A program made the position numbers and the translations under genes. A DNA stretch of 63,367 nucleotides from Nocardia cyriacigeorgica (GTDB lineage: Bacteria; Actinomycetota; Actinomycetes; Mycobacteriales; Mycobacteriaceae), in the NCBI RefSeq assembly GCF_005863245.1, contig NZ_VBUT01000015.1:1-63367 (forward strand). The letters run 5' to 3'. Numbering within the stretch: the first letter of the stretch is position 1; every line of letters starts with the position of its first letter. The notes under the pieces are model-generated. The model was not told the origin of the DNA. It did no database searches and saw nothing but the letters and a program-made list of their open reading frames with translations. Shown here piece after piece: positions 9,340 through 17,238 of this stretch.

Positions 9340-10574
9340 TCGCTGCCGACCGCGCGACCGAGGACCTGCTGCGTGAACTCGCGCCGCAGGTCCTCGGCGC
9401 GCTGGTGCGCCGCTTCGGCGATTTCCCCACCGCGGAGGACGCGTTGCAGGAGGCCCTGCTGGCCGCCGCCACGCAGTGGCCGGTCGACGGCAGGCCGGAC
9501 AACCCGCGTGGCTGGCTGCTGCAGGTGGCTCAGCGGCGCATGGCCGACGCCGTGCGCGCCGAGGTCGCCCGGCGCAACCGGGAAACGATGGTCGCCCTGC
9601 GCGAACCCGAACCCGCCGAGGCCGGTCCCACGCAGGACGACTCCTTGATGCTGTTGTTCCTGTGCTGCCATCCGGTGCTGCCGCCCGCGAGCGCGATCGC
9701 ACTGACATTGCGCGCCGTCGGCGGCCTCACCACCGCCGAGATCGCGCGCTCCTCCCTGCTGCCGGAGGCGACGATGGCGCAGCGGATCACCCGCGCCAAG
9801 AAGCGGCTGGCCGCCCTCGACCGCCCGTTCGCGCCACCCACCGACGCCGAATGGCGTGAGCGGCTCGACGCGGTACTGCACGTGCTGTACCTGATCTTCA
9901 CCGAGGGCCACACCGCCGCGACCGGTGATCGGCTGCGCCGTGCGGACCTGGCCGCCGAGGCGATCCGGCTGACCCGCGCGGTGTACCGGCTCCTGCCCGA
10001 CGATCCGGAGGTGGGCGGGCTGCTCGCGCTCATGCTGCTCACCGATTCCCGCCGCGACGCCAGGACGGGTCCGCACGGCGAGCTGATTCCGCTACCCGAA
10101 CAAGATCGCCGCCGCTGGGATCGCACGGCGATCGCCGAGGGGATCAGGCTGGCGACGGCAACGCTGGACCACGGGTTGATCGGCCCGTACCAGATCCAGG
10201 CGGCGATCGCGGTGCTGCACGCGCAGGCGCCCTCCACCGAGACCACCGATTGGGAGCGGGTGCTGGCGCTGTATCGGCTGCTCGAACGCATCGCACCCAA
10301 CCCGATGGTGACGTTGAACCGGGCCGTCGCCACCGCCATGGTGGACGGCCCGGCCGCAGGCCTCGCGGTCACTGACACCGTCGCCGGCGCGCTCGCCGAC
10401 AGCCACCGGCTCGCTGCCGTGCGCGGACACCTCTACGAGATGGCGGGCGATCACCGGGCGGCCGTCACCTGCTACACGGCCGCCGCGCAGCGCACGACGA
10501 ATACCGCCGAACGCGACTATCTAATGCTTCGTGCCGCGCACCTGCGCTCCGGCGCGGACAGCTCAGGCGGGTGA
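9336..10574 (+). CDS. ECF42-type RNA polymerase sigma factor
   Basis: A 412-residue sigma factor. Region 2 (about 1-80, with an AEDALQEALLAA core) and region 4 (about 105-175, helix-turn-helix TTAEIARSSLL) are followed by a long C-terminal extension typical of group ECF42. That extension contains a TPR-like part and the SRRDARTGPHGELIPLPEQD signature region. These factors lack a classical anti-sigma and are genetically tied to DGPF proteins such as the preceding gene. The stop codon overlaps the convergent purC end by 12 bases. Confidence 0.9.
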   Translation: MIAADRATEDLLRELAPQVLGALVRRFGDFPTAEDALQEALLAAATQWPVDGRPDNPRGWLLQVAQRRMADAVRAEVARRNRETMVALREPEPAEAGPTQDDSLMLLFLCCHPVLPPASAIALTLRAVGGLTTAEIARSSLLPEATMAQRITRAKKRLAALDRPFAPPTDAEWRERLDAVLHVLYLIFTEGHTAATGDRLRRADLAAEAIRLTRAVYRLLPDDPEVGGLLALMLLTDSRRDARTGPHGELIPLPEQDRRRWDRTAIAEGIRLATATLDHGLIGPYQIQAAIAVLHAQAPSTETTDWERVLALYRLLERIAPNPMVTLNRAVATAMVDGPAAGLAVTDTVAGALADSHRLAAVRGHLYEMAGDHRAAVTCYTAAAQRTTNTAERDYLMLRAAHLRSGADSSGG

Positions 10575-11399
10575 CCCCGCCCAGGTCTTGCCGGTGATGA
10601 GCTCGTAGGCCTCCATGTATTTCTTGCGGGTCGCCTCGACGATGTCGGCGGGGATCTCCGGTCCCGGCGGTTCCTTGTCCCAGCCGGTGGAGGTGGACCA
10701 GTCGCGGACGAACTGCTTGTCGAAGGAGCGCTGCGGGCGGCCGGGCTCCCATTCGTCGGCGGGCCAGAAGCGTGAGGAGTCGGAGGTCAGGACCTCGTCG
10801 CCGAGGGTGAGGGTGTCTCCGTCCCAGCCGAACTCGAGCTTGGTGTCGGCCACGATCACACCGCGTTCGGCGGCGTGTGCGGCGCCGCGGGAGTAGATGG
10901 CCAGGGTCAGCTCGCGCAGGCGCTCGGCAACCTCGCGACCCTCCTGGTCGACCACGTCGGCGAAGGAGATCGCCATATCGTGGCCCTCTGCGGCCTTGGT
11001 GGACGGGGTGAAGATCGGTTCGGGCAGCCGGTCGCCGTCACGCAGGCCCGGCGGCAGGGCGATCCCGGAGACGGTTCCGCTCTGCTGGTACTCCTTCAGC
11101 CCGGACCCGGTGAGGTAGCCGCGGGCGATGCATTCGACTTGGACCATCTTCAGCGGCTTCACCCGGATCGCGCGCCTGCCGAACTCGGCGGGCACGTCGG
11201 TGGTGGACAGCACGTGGTTGGGCACATCGGCGAAGAACTCGAACCACCAGTTCGACAGCTGGGTCAGCAGCGCACCCTTGTCCGGGATCGGTGTCGGAAG
11301 CACCACGTCGTAGACCGACACCCGGTCGGAGGCGACGAGCAGCAGGGTGTCGCCGTCCTCGTACAGGTCGCGCACCTTCCCGGCGTGCACATGCTTCAC
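10563..11399 (-). CDS. purC: SAICAR synthetase (purine synthesis)
   Basis: Phosphoribosylaminoimidazole-succinocarboxamide synthase, 278 residues. It joins CAIR and aspartate with ATP hydrolysis. Motifs: N-terminal HAGKVRDLYE with LLLVASDRVSVYD, the ECIARGYLTGSG segment and DTKLEFGWDG near the C-terminal third. The ATG at 11399 gives the shorter of the usual actinobacterial N-termini. No purine genes are adjacent; in M. tuberculosis purC is elsewhere, so this is a lineage-specific position. Confidence 0.95.
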   Translation of the reverse strand: MKHVHAGKVRDLYEDGDTLLLVASDRVSVYDVVLPTPIPDKGALLTQLSNWWFEFFADVPNHVLSTTDVPAEFGRRAIRVKPLKMVQVECIARGYLTGSGLKEYQQSGTVSGIALPPGLRDGDRLPEPIFTPSTKAAEGHDMAISFADVVDQEGREVAERLRELTLAIYSRGAAHAAERGVIVADTKLEFGWDGDTLTLGDEVLTSDSSRFWPADEWEPGRPQRSFDKQFVRDWSTSTGWDKEPPGPEIPADIVEATRKKYMEAYELITGKTWAGSPA

Positions 11400-11523
11400 G
11401 ACGTCGCTCCGATCGTGGTCGATGGTTGTCGATGCGGAATTACTGCCGCGCGGGCAACCTTACCGACGTGGCATTGTGGGGAACGCCGTGCCCGTATCTG
11501 TTCTTCGACCATGAAGGAGTCCG

Positions 11524-14106
11524 ATGTCCGCACCGAACCTCACCCGCGAACAGGCGATCGAGCGCGCCGCGACCGTCTCGGTCGAGAACTACCGCATCGA
11601 ACTCGATCTCACCGACGGGTCGGGTAACCCGGGCGAGCAGACGTTCTTCTCCCGCAGCACGGTCGCTTTCACCGCGACGCCGGGGGCGTCCACCTTCATC
11701 GATATCGTGGCGCGCGGTGTCCGCTCGGCGGTCCTGAACGGTAACCCGATCGACGTCTCCGGCTACGACGAGTCCACCGGCATCACGCTGACCGATCTCG
11801 CCGCCACCAATGAGCTGGTGGTCGAGGCCGACTGCGAGTACTCGCACACCGGCGAGGGCCTGCACCGGTTCGTCGACCCGGCCGACGACGCGGTCTATCT
11901 CTACTCGCAGTTCGAGACCGCCGACGCCAAGCGCATGTTCGCCTGCTTCGACCAGCCCGACCTCAAGGCGACGTTCACCCTCAGCGTCACGGCGCCGGCC
12001 GGCTGGAAGGTCATCTCCAACGGCGAGCCGGTCGACACCATCGCCGCCGACCCCGCCCACCACCTGTTCCGCACCACCCCGAAGATGAGCACCTACCTGG
12101 TCGCGCTCATCGCGGGCCCGTACGCGCAGTGGACCGACGTCTACACCGACGAGCACGGCAGCATTCCGCTGGGCATCTACTGCCGCGCCTCGCTGGCCGA
12201 GCACATGGACGCCGACCGGCTGTTCACCGAGACCAAGCAGGGTTTCGGCTTCTACCACCGCAATTTCGGCGTGCCCTACGCCTTCGGCAAGTACGACCAG
12301 CTGTTCGTGCCGGAGTTCAACGCGGGCGCGATGGAGAACGCGGGTGCGGTGACGTTCCTGGAGGATTACGTTTTCCGGTCCAAGGTCACCCGGGCCTCCT
12401 ATGAGCGTCGGGCCGAGACGGTGCTGCACGAGATGGCGCATATGTGGTTCGGCGATCTGGTCACCATGAAGTGGTGGGACGATCTGTGGCTCAACGAATC
12501 GTTCGCCACCTTCGCCTCGGTGCTGTGCCAGGCCGAGGCCACCGAATACACCAGCGCCTGGACCACTTTCGCGAATGTGGAGAAGTCCTGGGCCTACCGT
12601 CAGGACCAGCTGCCCTCCACCCATCCCATCGCCGCCGACATCCCGGATCTGGCCGCGGTGGAGGTCAACTTCGACGGCATCACCTACGCCAAGGGCGCGA
12701 GCGTGCTCAAGCAGCTGGTGGCGTATGTGGGGCTGGAGCCGTTCCTGGCGGGTCTGCGCGACTACTTCGCCGAGCACGCCTACGGCAATGCCACCTTCGA
12801 CGATCTGCTCGCGGCGCTGGAGAAGTCGTCGGGTCGCGATCTGTCGACCTGGGGTGCGCAGTGGCTCAAGACCACCGGTCTGAACATCCTGCGGCCCGAC
12901 TTCGAGGTCGACGCCGACGGAAAGTTCAGCTCCTTCACCGTCATCCAGGAGGGTGCCGCGCCCGGCGCCGGTGAACAGCGCGTGCACCGGCTCGCGGTCG
13001 GCGTCTACGACGACGACGCCGAGGGCAAACTGGTCCGCACCCACCGCGTCGAACTCGACCTCGATGCCACCGAGCGCACCGACGTACCCGAGCTGGTCGG
13101 TGTGCCGCGCGGCAAGTTCGTGCTGGTCAACGATGACGACCTCACCTACTGCTCGATCCGCCTGGACGCCGATTCGCTGGATGTGCTGATCAACCGCATC
13201 GCCGATATCGCCGAACCGCTGCCGCGCACGCTGGCCTGGTCGGCGGCCTGGGAGATGACCCGCCAGGCCGAGCTGCGGGCCCGCGACTTCGTGGCACTGG
13301 TGCAGCGCGGTGTCGGCGCCGAATCCGAGATCGGCGTGGTGCAGCGGCTGCTCATGCAGGCCAACACCACCCTCAGCAGCTACGCCGACCCCACCTGGGC
13401 CGCGGAGACCGGCTGGCCCGGGTACGCCAACCGGCTGCTGGAGCTGGCGCGGGAGGCCGAACCGGGTTCGGATCATCAGCTGGCCTTCGTCAACGCGCTG
13501 ACCGGCGCGAAGCTCTCGCCCTGGCACACCGAGGTGCTGCGCGAGCTGCTCGACGCCGATCCGGCGACGGTGGGATTGGCCGGTCTGGTCGTCGACACCG
13601 ATCTGCGCTGGCGCATCGTGACGGCGCTGGCGGCCGCCGGTGAGATCGACGCCGACGGCGTGGACACCCCGACCATCGACGCCGAACTGGCCAATGACCA
13701 GACCGCGGCGGGCAAGCGCCAGGCCGCGGCCGCCGCGACCGCCCGGCCCATCGCCGAGGTCAAGGAGCAGGCGTGGTCGACGGTGATGGGCGACGATTCG
13801 GTGCCCAACATCACCGCGCGCTCCATCGTCAACGGGTTCGCGCCCGCCGGGCAGGGTGAGCTGCTGTCGTCGTTCGTCGAGCGGTACTTCACCGAGATCC
13901 CCGAAGTGTGGGAGCGCCGGTCCAGCGAAGTGGCGCAGACCGTCGTCGTCGGGCTCTACCCGTCCTGGGAGATCAGCGAGGCCGCGGTGGCCAGCGCCGA
14001 CAAGTTCCTCGCCGAGGAGCACCCGCCGGCGCTGGCGCGGCTGGTGAGCGAGGGCAAGGCGGGCATCGAACGCTCGCTGCGCGCCCGCGCCTTCGACGCG
14101 CAGTAG
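11524..14106 (+). CDS. pepN: Aminopeptidase N
   Basis: An 860-residue M1 zinc aminopeptidase that removes N-terminal residues from peptides in the cytoplasm. The substrate-recognition motif GAMEN is near residue 270, the zinc motif HEMAH is at 302-306 and the third ligand is Glu325 in NESF. The C-terminal half is the ERAP1-like helical domain. Full length for actinobacterial PepN (Rv2467-like). An AAGGAG-type site precedes the ATG. A strong terminator follows the stop codon. Confidence 0.96.
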   Translation: MSAPNLTREQAIERAATVSVENYRIELDLTDGSGNPGEQTFFSRSTVAFTATPGASTFIDIVARGVRSAVLNGNPIDVSGYDESTGITLTDLAATNELVVEADCEYSHTGEGLHRFVDPADDAVYLYSQFETADAKRMFACFDQPDLKATFTLSVTAPAGWKVISNGEPVDTIAADPAHHLFRTTPKMSTYLVALIAGPYAQWTDVYTDEHGSIPLGIYCRASLAEHMDADRLFTETKQGFGFYHRNFGVPYAFGKYDQLFVPEFNAGAMENAGAVTFLEDYVFRSKVTRASYERRAETVLHEMAHMWFGDLVTMKWWDDLWLNESFATFASVLCQAEATEYTSAWTTFANVEKSWAYRQDQLPSTHPIAADIPDLAAVEVNFDGITYAKGASVLKQLVAYVGLEPFLAGLRDYFAEHAYGNATFDDLLAALEKSSGRDLSTWGAQWLKTTGLNILRPDFEVDADGKFSSFTVIQEGAAPGAGEQRVHRLAVGVYDDDAEGKLVRTHRVELDLDATERTDVPELVGVPRGKFVLVNDDDLTYCSIRLDADSLDVLINRIADIAEPLPRTLAWSAAWEMTRQAELRARDFVALVQRGVGAESEIGVVQRLLMQANTTLSSYADPTWAAETGWPGYANRLLELAREAEPGSDHQLAFVNALTGAKLSPWHTEVLRELLDADPATVGLAGLVVDTDLRWRIVTALAAAGEIDADGVDTPTIDAELANDQTAAGKRQAAAAATARPIAEVKEQAWSTVMGDDSVPNITARSIVNGFAPAGQGELLSSFVERYFTEIPEVWERRSSEVAQTVVVGLYPSWEISEAAVASADKFLAEEHPPALARLVSEGKAGIERSLRARAFDAQ

Positions 14107-14120
14107 ATAGCCGACCCGCA

Positions 14121-14153
14121 CAGGCCCGGATCCCGTTGGATCCGGGCCTGTTT
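14121..14153 (+). terminator. Intrinsic terminator of pepN
   Basis: CAGGCCCGGATCC (14121-14133) and GGATCCGGGCCTG (14138-14150) form a perfect 13-bp stem with a CGTT loop and a TTT tail, 15 bp after the pepN stop. Confidence 0.85.
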
Positions 14154-14170
14154 CGCGTCTGCCTGCGCTC

Positions 14171-14200
14171 GCTGCTGTGAGCAGATCTGCTCACAGCAGC
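14171..14200. promoter_or_regulatory. Perfect 30-bp palindrome upstream of the ClpP pair
   Basis: The left half GCTGCTGTGAGCAGA is exactly mirrored by TCTGCTCACAGCAGC, with no spacer. It sits 41 bp before the first clpP-like ATG. Its position and symmetry suggest an operator for a dimeric regulator, with the nearby XRE protein an obvious candidate. A perfect transcript hairpin is the alternative. Confidence 0.6.
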
Positions 14201-14241
14201 GTGGCGAGATTTTTCGTCTCGGCGCGGGGCACGGTGGAGTC

Positions 14242-14844
14242 ATGGCACACGATGAGAAGGCTCCGCTGTTCAGCTGGCGGGCCCGCGAACAACTTTTCGG
14301 CAGGCGCATCCTCGTTCTCGACGGTGGCCTCGACGACGACAACGGCACGCTGCTCATGACGCAGATGCTCACCCTCGCGGCCGAGGATCCCGACGCCGGG
14401 ATCTCGCTGTGGATCCACTCCCCCGGCGGCTCGGTGCCCGCGATGCTGGCCATCCGCGACGTCATGCGGTTGGTGCCGTGCGAGATCTCCACCCTCGCCC
14501 TGGGGCTGGCGTGCAGCGCCGGGCAGTTCCTGCTCTCGGCCGGCGACCGGGGGCGGCGGTTCGCGCTCCCGCACGCCCGGATCCTGATGCATCAGGGTTC
14601 GGCCGGGATCGGCGGTAGCGCCGTCGAGGTCGAGGTGCAGGCCGACGACCTGCGCCACACCGTGGAGACCGTGCTCGGGCTCATCGCCGCCGACACCGGC
14701 CAGCCCTATGAGCGGATCTACGAGGACTCGCTGCACGACCGCTGGTTCACCGCGGCGCAGGCCAAGGAGTACGGGTTCATCGACCACATCGTCGACTCGT
14801 TCGGCCAGGTGGTTCCGCAGCGCCAGAAGATCGGAATCTCATGA
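14242..14844 (+). CDS. ClpP-like serine protease subunit, triad intact
   Basis: A 200-residue ClpP-family subunit. The triad is visible at Ser92 (GLACSAGQ), His117 (ILMHQ) and Asp166 (LHDRWFT), offset by six residues from canonical ClpP numbering. ClpP subunits form 14-mers that degrade proteins fed by Clp ATPases. It is divergent from housekeeping ClpP: the segment around the nucleophile reads LACSAGQ rather than AASMG. It overlaps the next gene by four bases (ATGA). It probably belongs to the secondary ClpP3/ClpP4-like set described in actinomycetes, with the main clpP1P2 elsewhere in the genome. Confidence 0.88.
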   Translation: MAHDEKAPLFSWRAREQLFGRRILVLDGGLDDDNGTLLMTQMLTLAAEDPDAGISLWIHSPGGSVPAMLAIRDVMRLVPCEISTLALGLACSAGQFLLSAGDRGRRFALPHARILMHQGSAGIGGSAVEVEVQADDLRHTVETVLGLIAADTGQPYERIYEDSLHDRWFTAAQAKEYGFIDHIVDSFGQVVPQRQKIGIS

Positions 14845-15428
14845 CCTCCTACACCATTCCCAATGTGATCGCCCGGCAGCCGGGTGGCGAGCGGATCATG
14901 GACGTCTACTCGCATCTGCTGGCCGAACGCATCGTCTATCTCGGCACGCCGATCGATTCGGGGGTGGCCAACGCGCTCATCGCGCAGCTGCTGCACCTCG
15001 AGTCGGAGAACCCGGAACAGGAGATCAACCTCTACATCAACTGTGAGGGCGGTGAGCTGCCCGCGATGCTCGCGGTGTACGACACCATGCGGTTCATCAA
15101 GGCGCCGGTGGCGACCACGTGCGTCGGCCAGGCCATCGCGGTCGGCGCGGTGCTGCTGGCCGCGGGCGAATCGGGCAGGCGTTCGATGCTGCCGCACGCG
15201 CGAGTGGTGCTGCATCAGCCGGCCGCACGCGGTCAAGGTGCGATCCCCGATCTGATCCTGCAAGCCGACGAGCTGGTGCGCATGCGCGCCGAGATCGAGT
15301 CGATCCTGTCCCAGCACACCGGCCGGCCGGCCGAGACGCTGCGCCGCGACACCGACCGCGACCGGGTGTTCACGGCCGCGGCGGCGGTGGACTACGGGCT
15401 GGTGGACCAGGTGCTGCACGCGCGGTGA
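14841..15428 (+). CDS. ClpP-like subunit lacking the catalytic serine
   Basis: A 195-residue ClpP-family protein with a well-conserved fold (IYLGTPID ... INLYINCEGG; VLHQPA; DRVFTAAAAVDYGLVD). The nucleophile position reads GQAIAVG instead of GQAASMG, so residue 100 is alanine. His125 and the Asp near 174 remain. It should be proteolytically inactive unless another serine takes over. Translationally coupled to the preceding active ClpP, it most likely forms mixed rings with it, in a structural or regulatory role. Confidence 0.88.
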   Translation: MTSYTIPNVIARQPGGERIMDVYSHLLAERIVYLGTPIDSGVANALIAQLLHLESENPEQEINLYINCEGGELPAMLAVYDTMRFIKAPVATTCVGQAIAVGAVLLAAGESGRRSMLPHARVVLHQPAARGQGAIPDLILQADELVRMRAEIESILSQHTGRPAETLRRDTDRDRVFTAAAAVDYGLVDQVLHAR

Positions 15429-15770
15429 GCGGGTAGGCGGGCGAAACACACCAGACCGCGGCGCGGCGGGCGGGCCGGCAGCGGCACGCCCGATGCCGAG
15501 CAGCCGCGAACGGGCCCGCGGGCGACTGGTCGGACCGCCACCCGACGTGGTCGAGCTGCGGGGCGGGGTCGGGTCGCATCCGGCACGCTCAGAATGCGAG
15601 CGGGCGCAGCAGTCTGCGTACGGCGCGGCAGATCCGGGTGCGGGCGCGCCCGGCTATCGGCGACCGCGGGCAGCTGTCAGCGGCACACTCACGCGGGTCA
15701 GGAGCGAATGGCCAGGGCGCGGCGTCGGGCAGTGAGAGCAGGTGCGGTCGAGCTTGCGAGCCCAACCGGC
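15429..15770. other. Intergenic region between convergent clpP and XRE genes
   Basis: Very GC-rich sequence of about 340 bp between two convergent genes. I see no gene, no clear hairpin with a T tract and no repeat that I can support. Confidence 0.3.
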
Positions 15771-16193
15771 TCAGGCTGCGAGCAACACGATCCCGGGTGC
15801 CGCCGGGGCTCCAGCGCTCGGGGCGGCGGGTTCCTGTCCGGCGCTGCGGTAGCCCGATCCCCCGGCCGGGCGCAGAGCACGGCGGTGACTCAGTGTCTGC
15901 GCGACCTCGCCGGCCAGTTCGGCCAGAGAGGTGCCGAGCGCTCCGGCGAGCGCGGCGATCATCTCGCTCGATGGCTCCTTGCGGCCGCGTTCGATCTCGG
16001 ACAGATATTGCGGCGAGACACCCGCGCGGCCAGCGGTCTCGGCCAGTGTCTCCTGGTGTTCCTGCCGCAGCGCGCGCAACCGGGTTCCGAGCACCTCACG
16101 CCACAGCGGCTCGCCTTCGGATCGGTCCTGCGGCGGGGTGTGGCGTCGGTCGCGTCCTCCGGGAATGGCATGCAGCCTCGGATGCTCGCTCAT
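15771..16193 (-). CDS. XRE-family regulator (ClgR/PopR-like)
   Basis: A 140-residue protein with one Cro/CI helix-turn-helix domain at about residues 30-95. The core (GVSPQYLSEIERGRKEPSSE) is the pattern of ClgR-type regulators, which control clp protease genes in actinomycetes. The C-terminal tail is Ala/Pro/Gly-rich and unstructured. Its position beside the ClpP pair fits the popR-clpP3-clpP4 theme of Streptomyces, so it may bind the palindrome at 14171-14200; this is inference. The ATG at 16193 has only a weak Shine-Dalgarno. Confidence 0.8.
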   Translation of the reverse strand: MSEHPRLHAIPGGRDRRHTPPQDRSEGEPLWREVLGTRLRALRQEHQETLAETAGRAGVSPQYLSEIERGRKEPSSEMIAALAGALGTSLAELAGEVAQTLSHRRALRPAGGSGYRSAGQEPAAPSAGAPAAPGIVLLAA

Positions 16194-16272
16194 AGCCGGA
16201 GCGTACCGCCGTCGCCGCGCCGGGTCGTCGAATTCCGCTCTGGGCGGACACGTTCCGGGCGCGGACACACCA

Positions 16273-16313
16273 CACCCCTCCGTCGCCGGGCGTCGCCCGG
16301 CAAGGGAGGGGTG
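16273..16313 (-). terminator. Hairpin after the DUF5130/ctaJ operon
   Basis: CACCCCTCC (16273-16281) and GGAGGGGTG (16305-16313) enclose an inner GCCGGGC/GCCCGGC stem. It lies just past the DUF5130 stop on the minus strand; there is no T tract. Confidence 0.6.
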
Positions 16314-16326
16314 CTGGTCGTTCGAT

Positions 16327-16791
16327 TCAGCGGCCGATGGCGGCGGCCATCACCCGCACGGCCGAGACGAGGCCGTCGATGAGCTGGCCCTGACGCATCG
16401 AGCTCAGTGCGGCGGTGACGCCGAGCTGGCAGACGCGGTCGTTGGCGCGGTCGGCGACGTCCTTGCCCGAACGCACCTCGACGGCGCGGTCGTTGGGCGA
16501 GACGGCGATGAGCACCGACCGGTTCGCCTCCGGGGTCACCGGGAAGATCGCGTCGGCACCGGCGGTCGGGTCGGCGCCGAGATCACCGATGAAGACGTTG
16601 AACCGCACCTTGGTGGCGCGGGTCGCCTCGGTGAGCACGTTGTCCATGAGCAGGCGCTCTTCATTGTTGAAGGGCGCTTCCTTGAAGACGTCGCCCGCCT
16701 CGTGCACGCCGGACACCCGGCCGCTGCTCATCAGGGCGTATCCGTGCGGTAGTTCGGATTCGACCACCGCGGGCCACTTAGAACCTGCCAC
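16327..16791 (-). CDS. DUF5130/TPM-like protein (Rv2468c-like)
   Basis: A 154-residue protein resembling the DUF5130 family, which has a TPM-like fold. Segments such as VRFNVFIGDLG, FPVTPEANRSVLIAVSPNDR and a helical C-terminus are recognisable. Members are small conserved actinobacterial proteins of unestablished function. It overlaps the upstream ctaJ-like gene by 14 bases, so the two are cotranscribed, and its neighbour points to a respiratory-chain connection. No signal peptide is visible. Confidence 0.7.
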   Translation of the reverse strand: MAGSKWPAVVESELPHGYALMSSGRVSGVHEAGDVFKEAPFNNEERLLMDNVLTEATRATKVRFNVFIGDLGADPTAGADAIFPVTPEANRSVLIAVSPNDRAVEVRSGKDVADRANDRVCQLGVTAALSSMRQGQLIDGLVSAVRVMAAAIGR

Positions 16792-17053
16792 TTGCCCTGC
16801 CTCCGATCAGCTCCGCGTCCGCGGTTTCGATAGCCGCATGGTGACCATGCGAATCAGCAATGTGGTGCCCGTACACGGTCACCTCGTCGGTCGCACTCCA
16901 CAGCACCGGCTCGGAGGTCCACTTCTTGCTCAGGTCGTAGTGGACCGGCTTCTCGCCGGGCAGCGGCTTACCGAGAAACGACAATCCGGCGATCACGCCG
17001 TAGATCACCAGCGGGATGCCGACGAAGATCAGCACTGTCTCGAGAATGCTCAC
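16778..17053 (-). CDS. ctaJ: Small membrane protein, probable aa3 oxidase subunit CtaJ
   Basis: A 91-residue protein: one N-terminal membrane helix (about residues 5-27), then a conserved soluble tail with GEKPVHYDLSKKWTSEP and VLWSATDE. This pattern recalls the accessory subunit CtaJ found in the mycobacterial bc1-aa3 supercomplex, encoded beside the DUF5130 gene downstream of pepN (Rv2468A-like). The assignment is from memory of that family. Translationally coupled to the DUF5130 gene. Confidence 0.6.
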   Translation of the reverse strand: MSILETVLIFVGIPLVIYGVIAGLSFLGKPLPGEKPVHYDLSKKWTSEPVLWSATDEVTVYGHHIADSHGHHAAIETADAELIGGRASGRF

Positions 17054-17238
17054 AGCTCAAAGGTAGACGATGCTCTGTAGTAGTTCATCGATCGGTAAGC
17101 CTTTTGCGCCTCGACCAGGTGTTTCGGCGAGCGTCGCCGAAAGTCGCGCCGATCGTCGCCCGCGTCCGTCCGGCCTGTCACGGGTGGCTCTGAGCTGCAC
17201 TGTTGGCCGGCGCTGCGCGGTTGTCCGGTGGGCGATGC

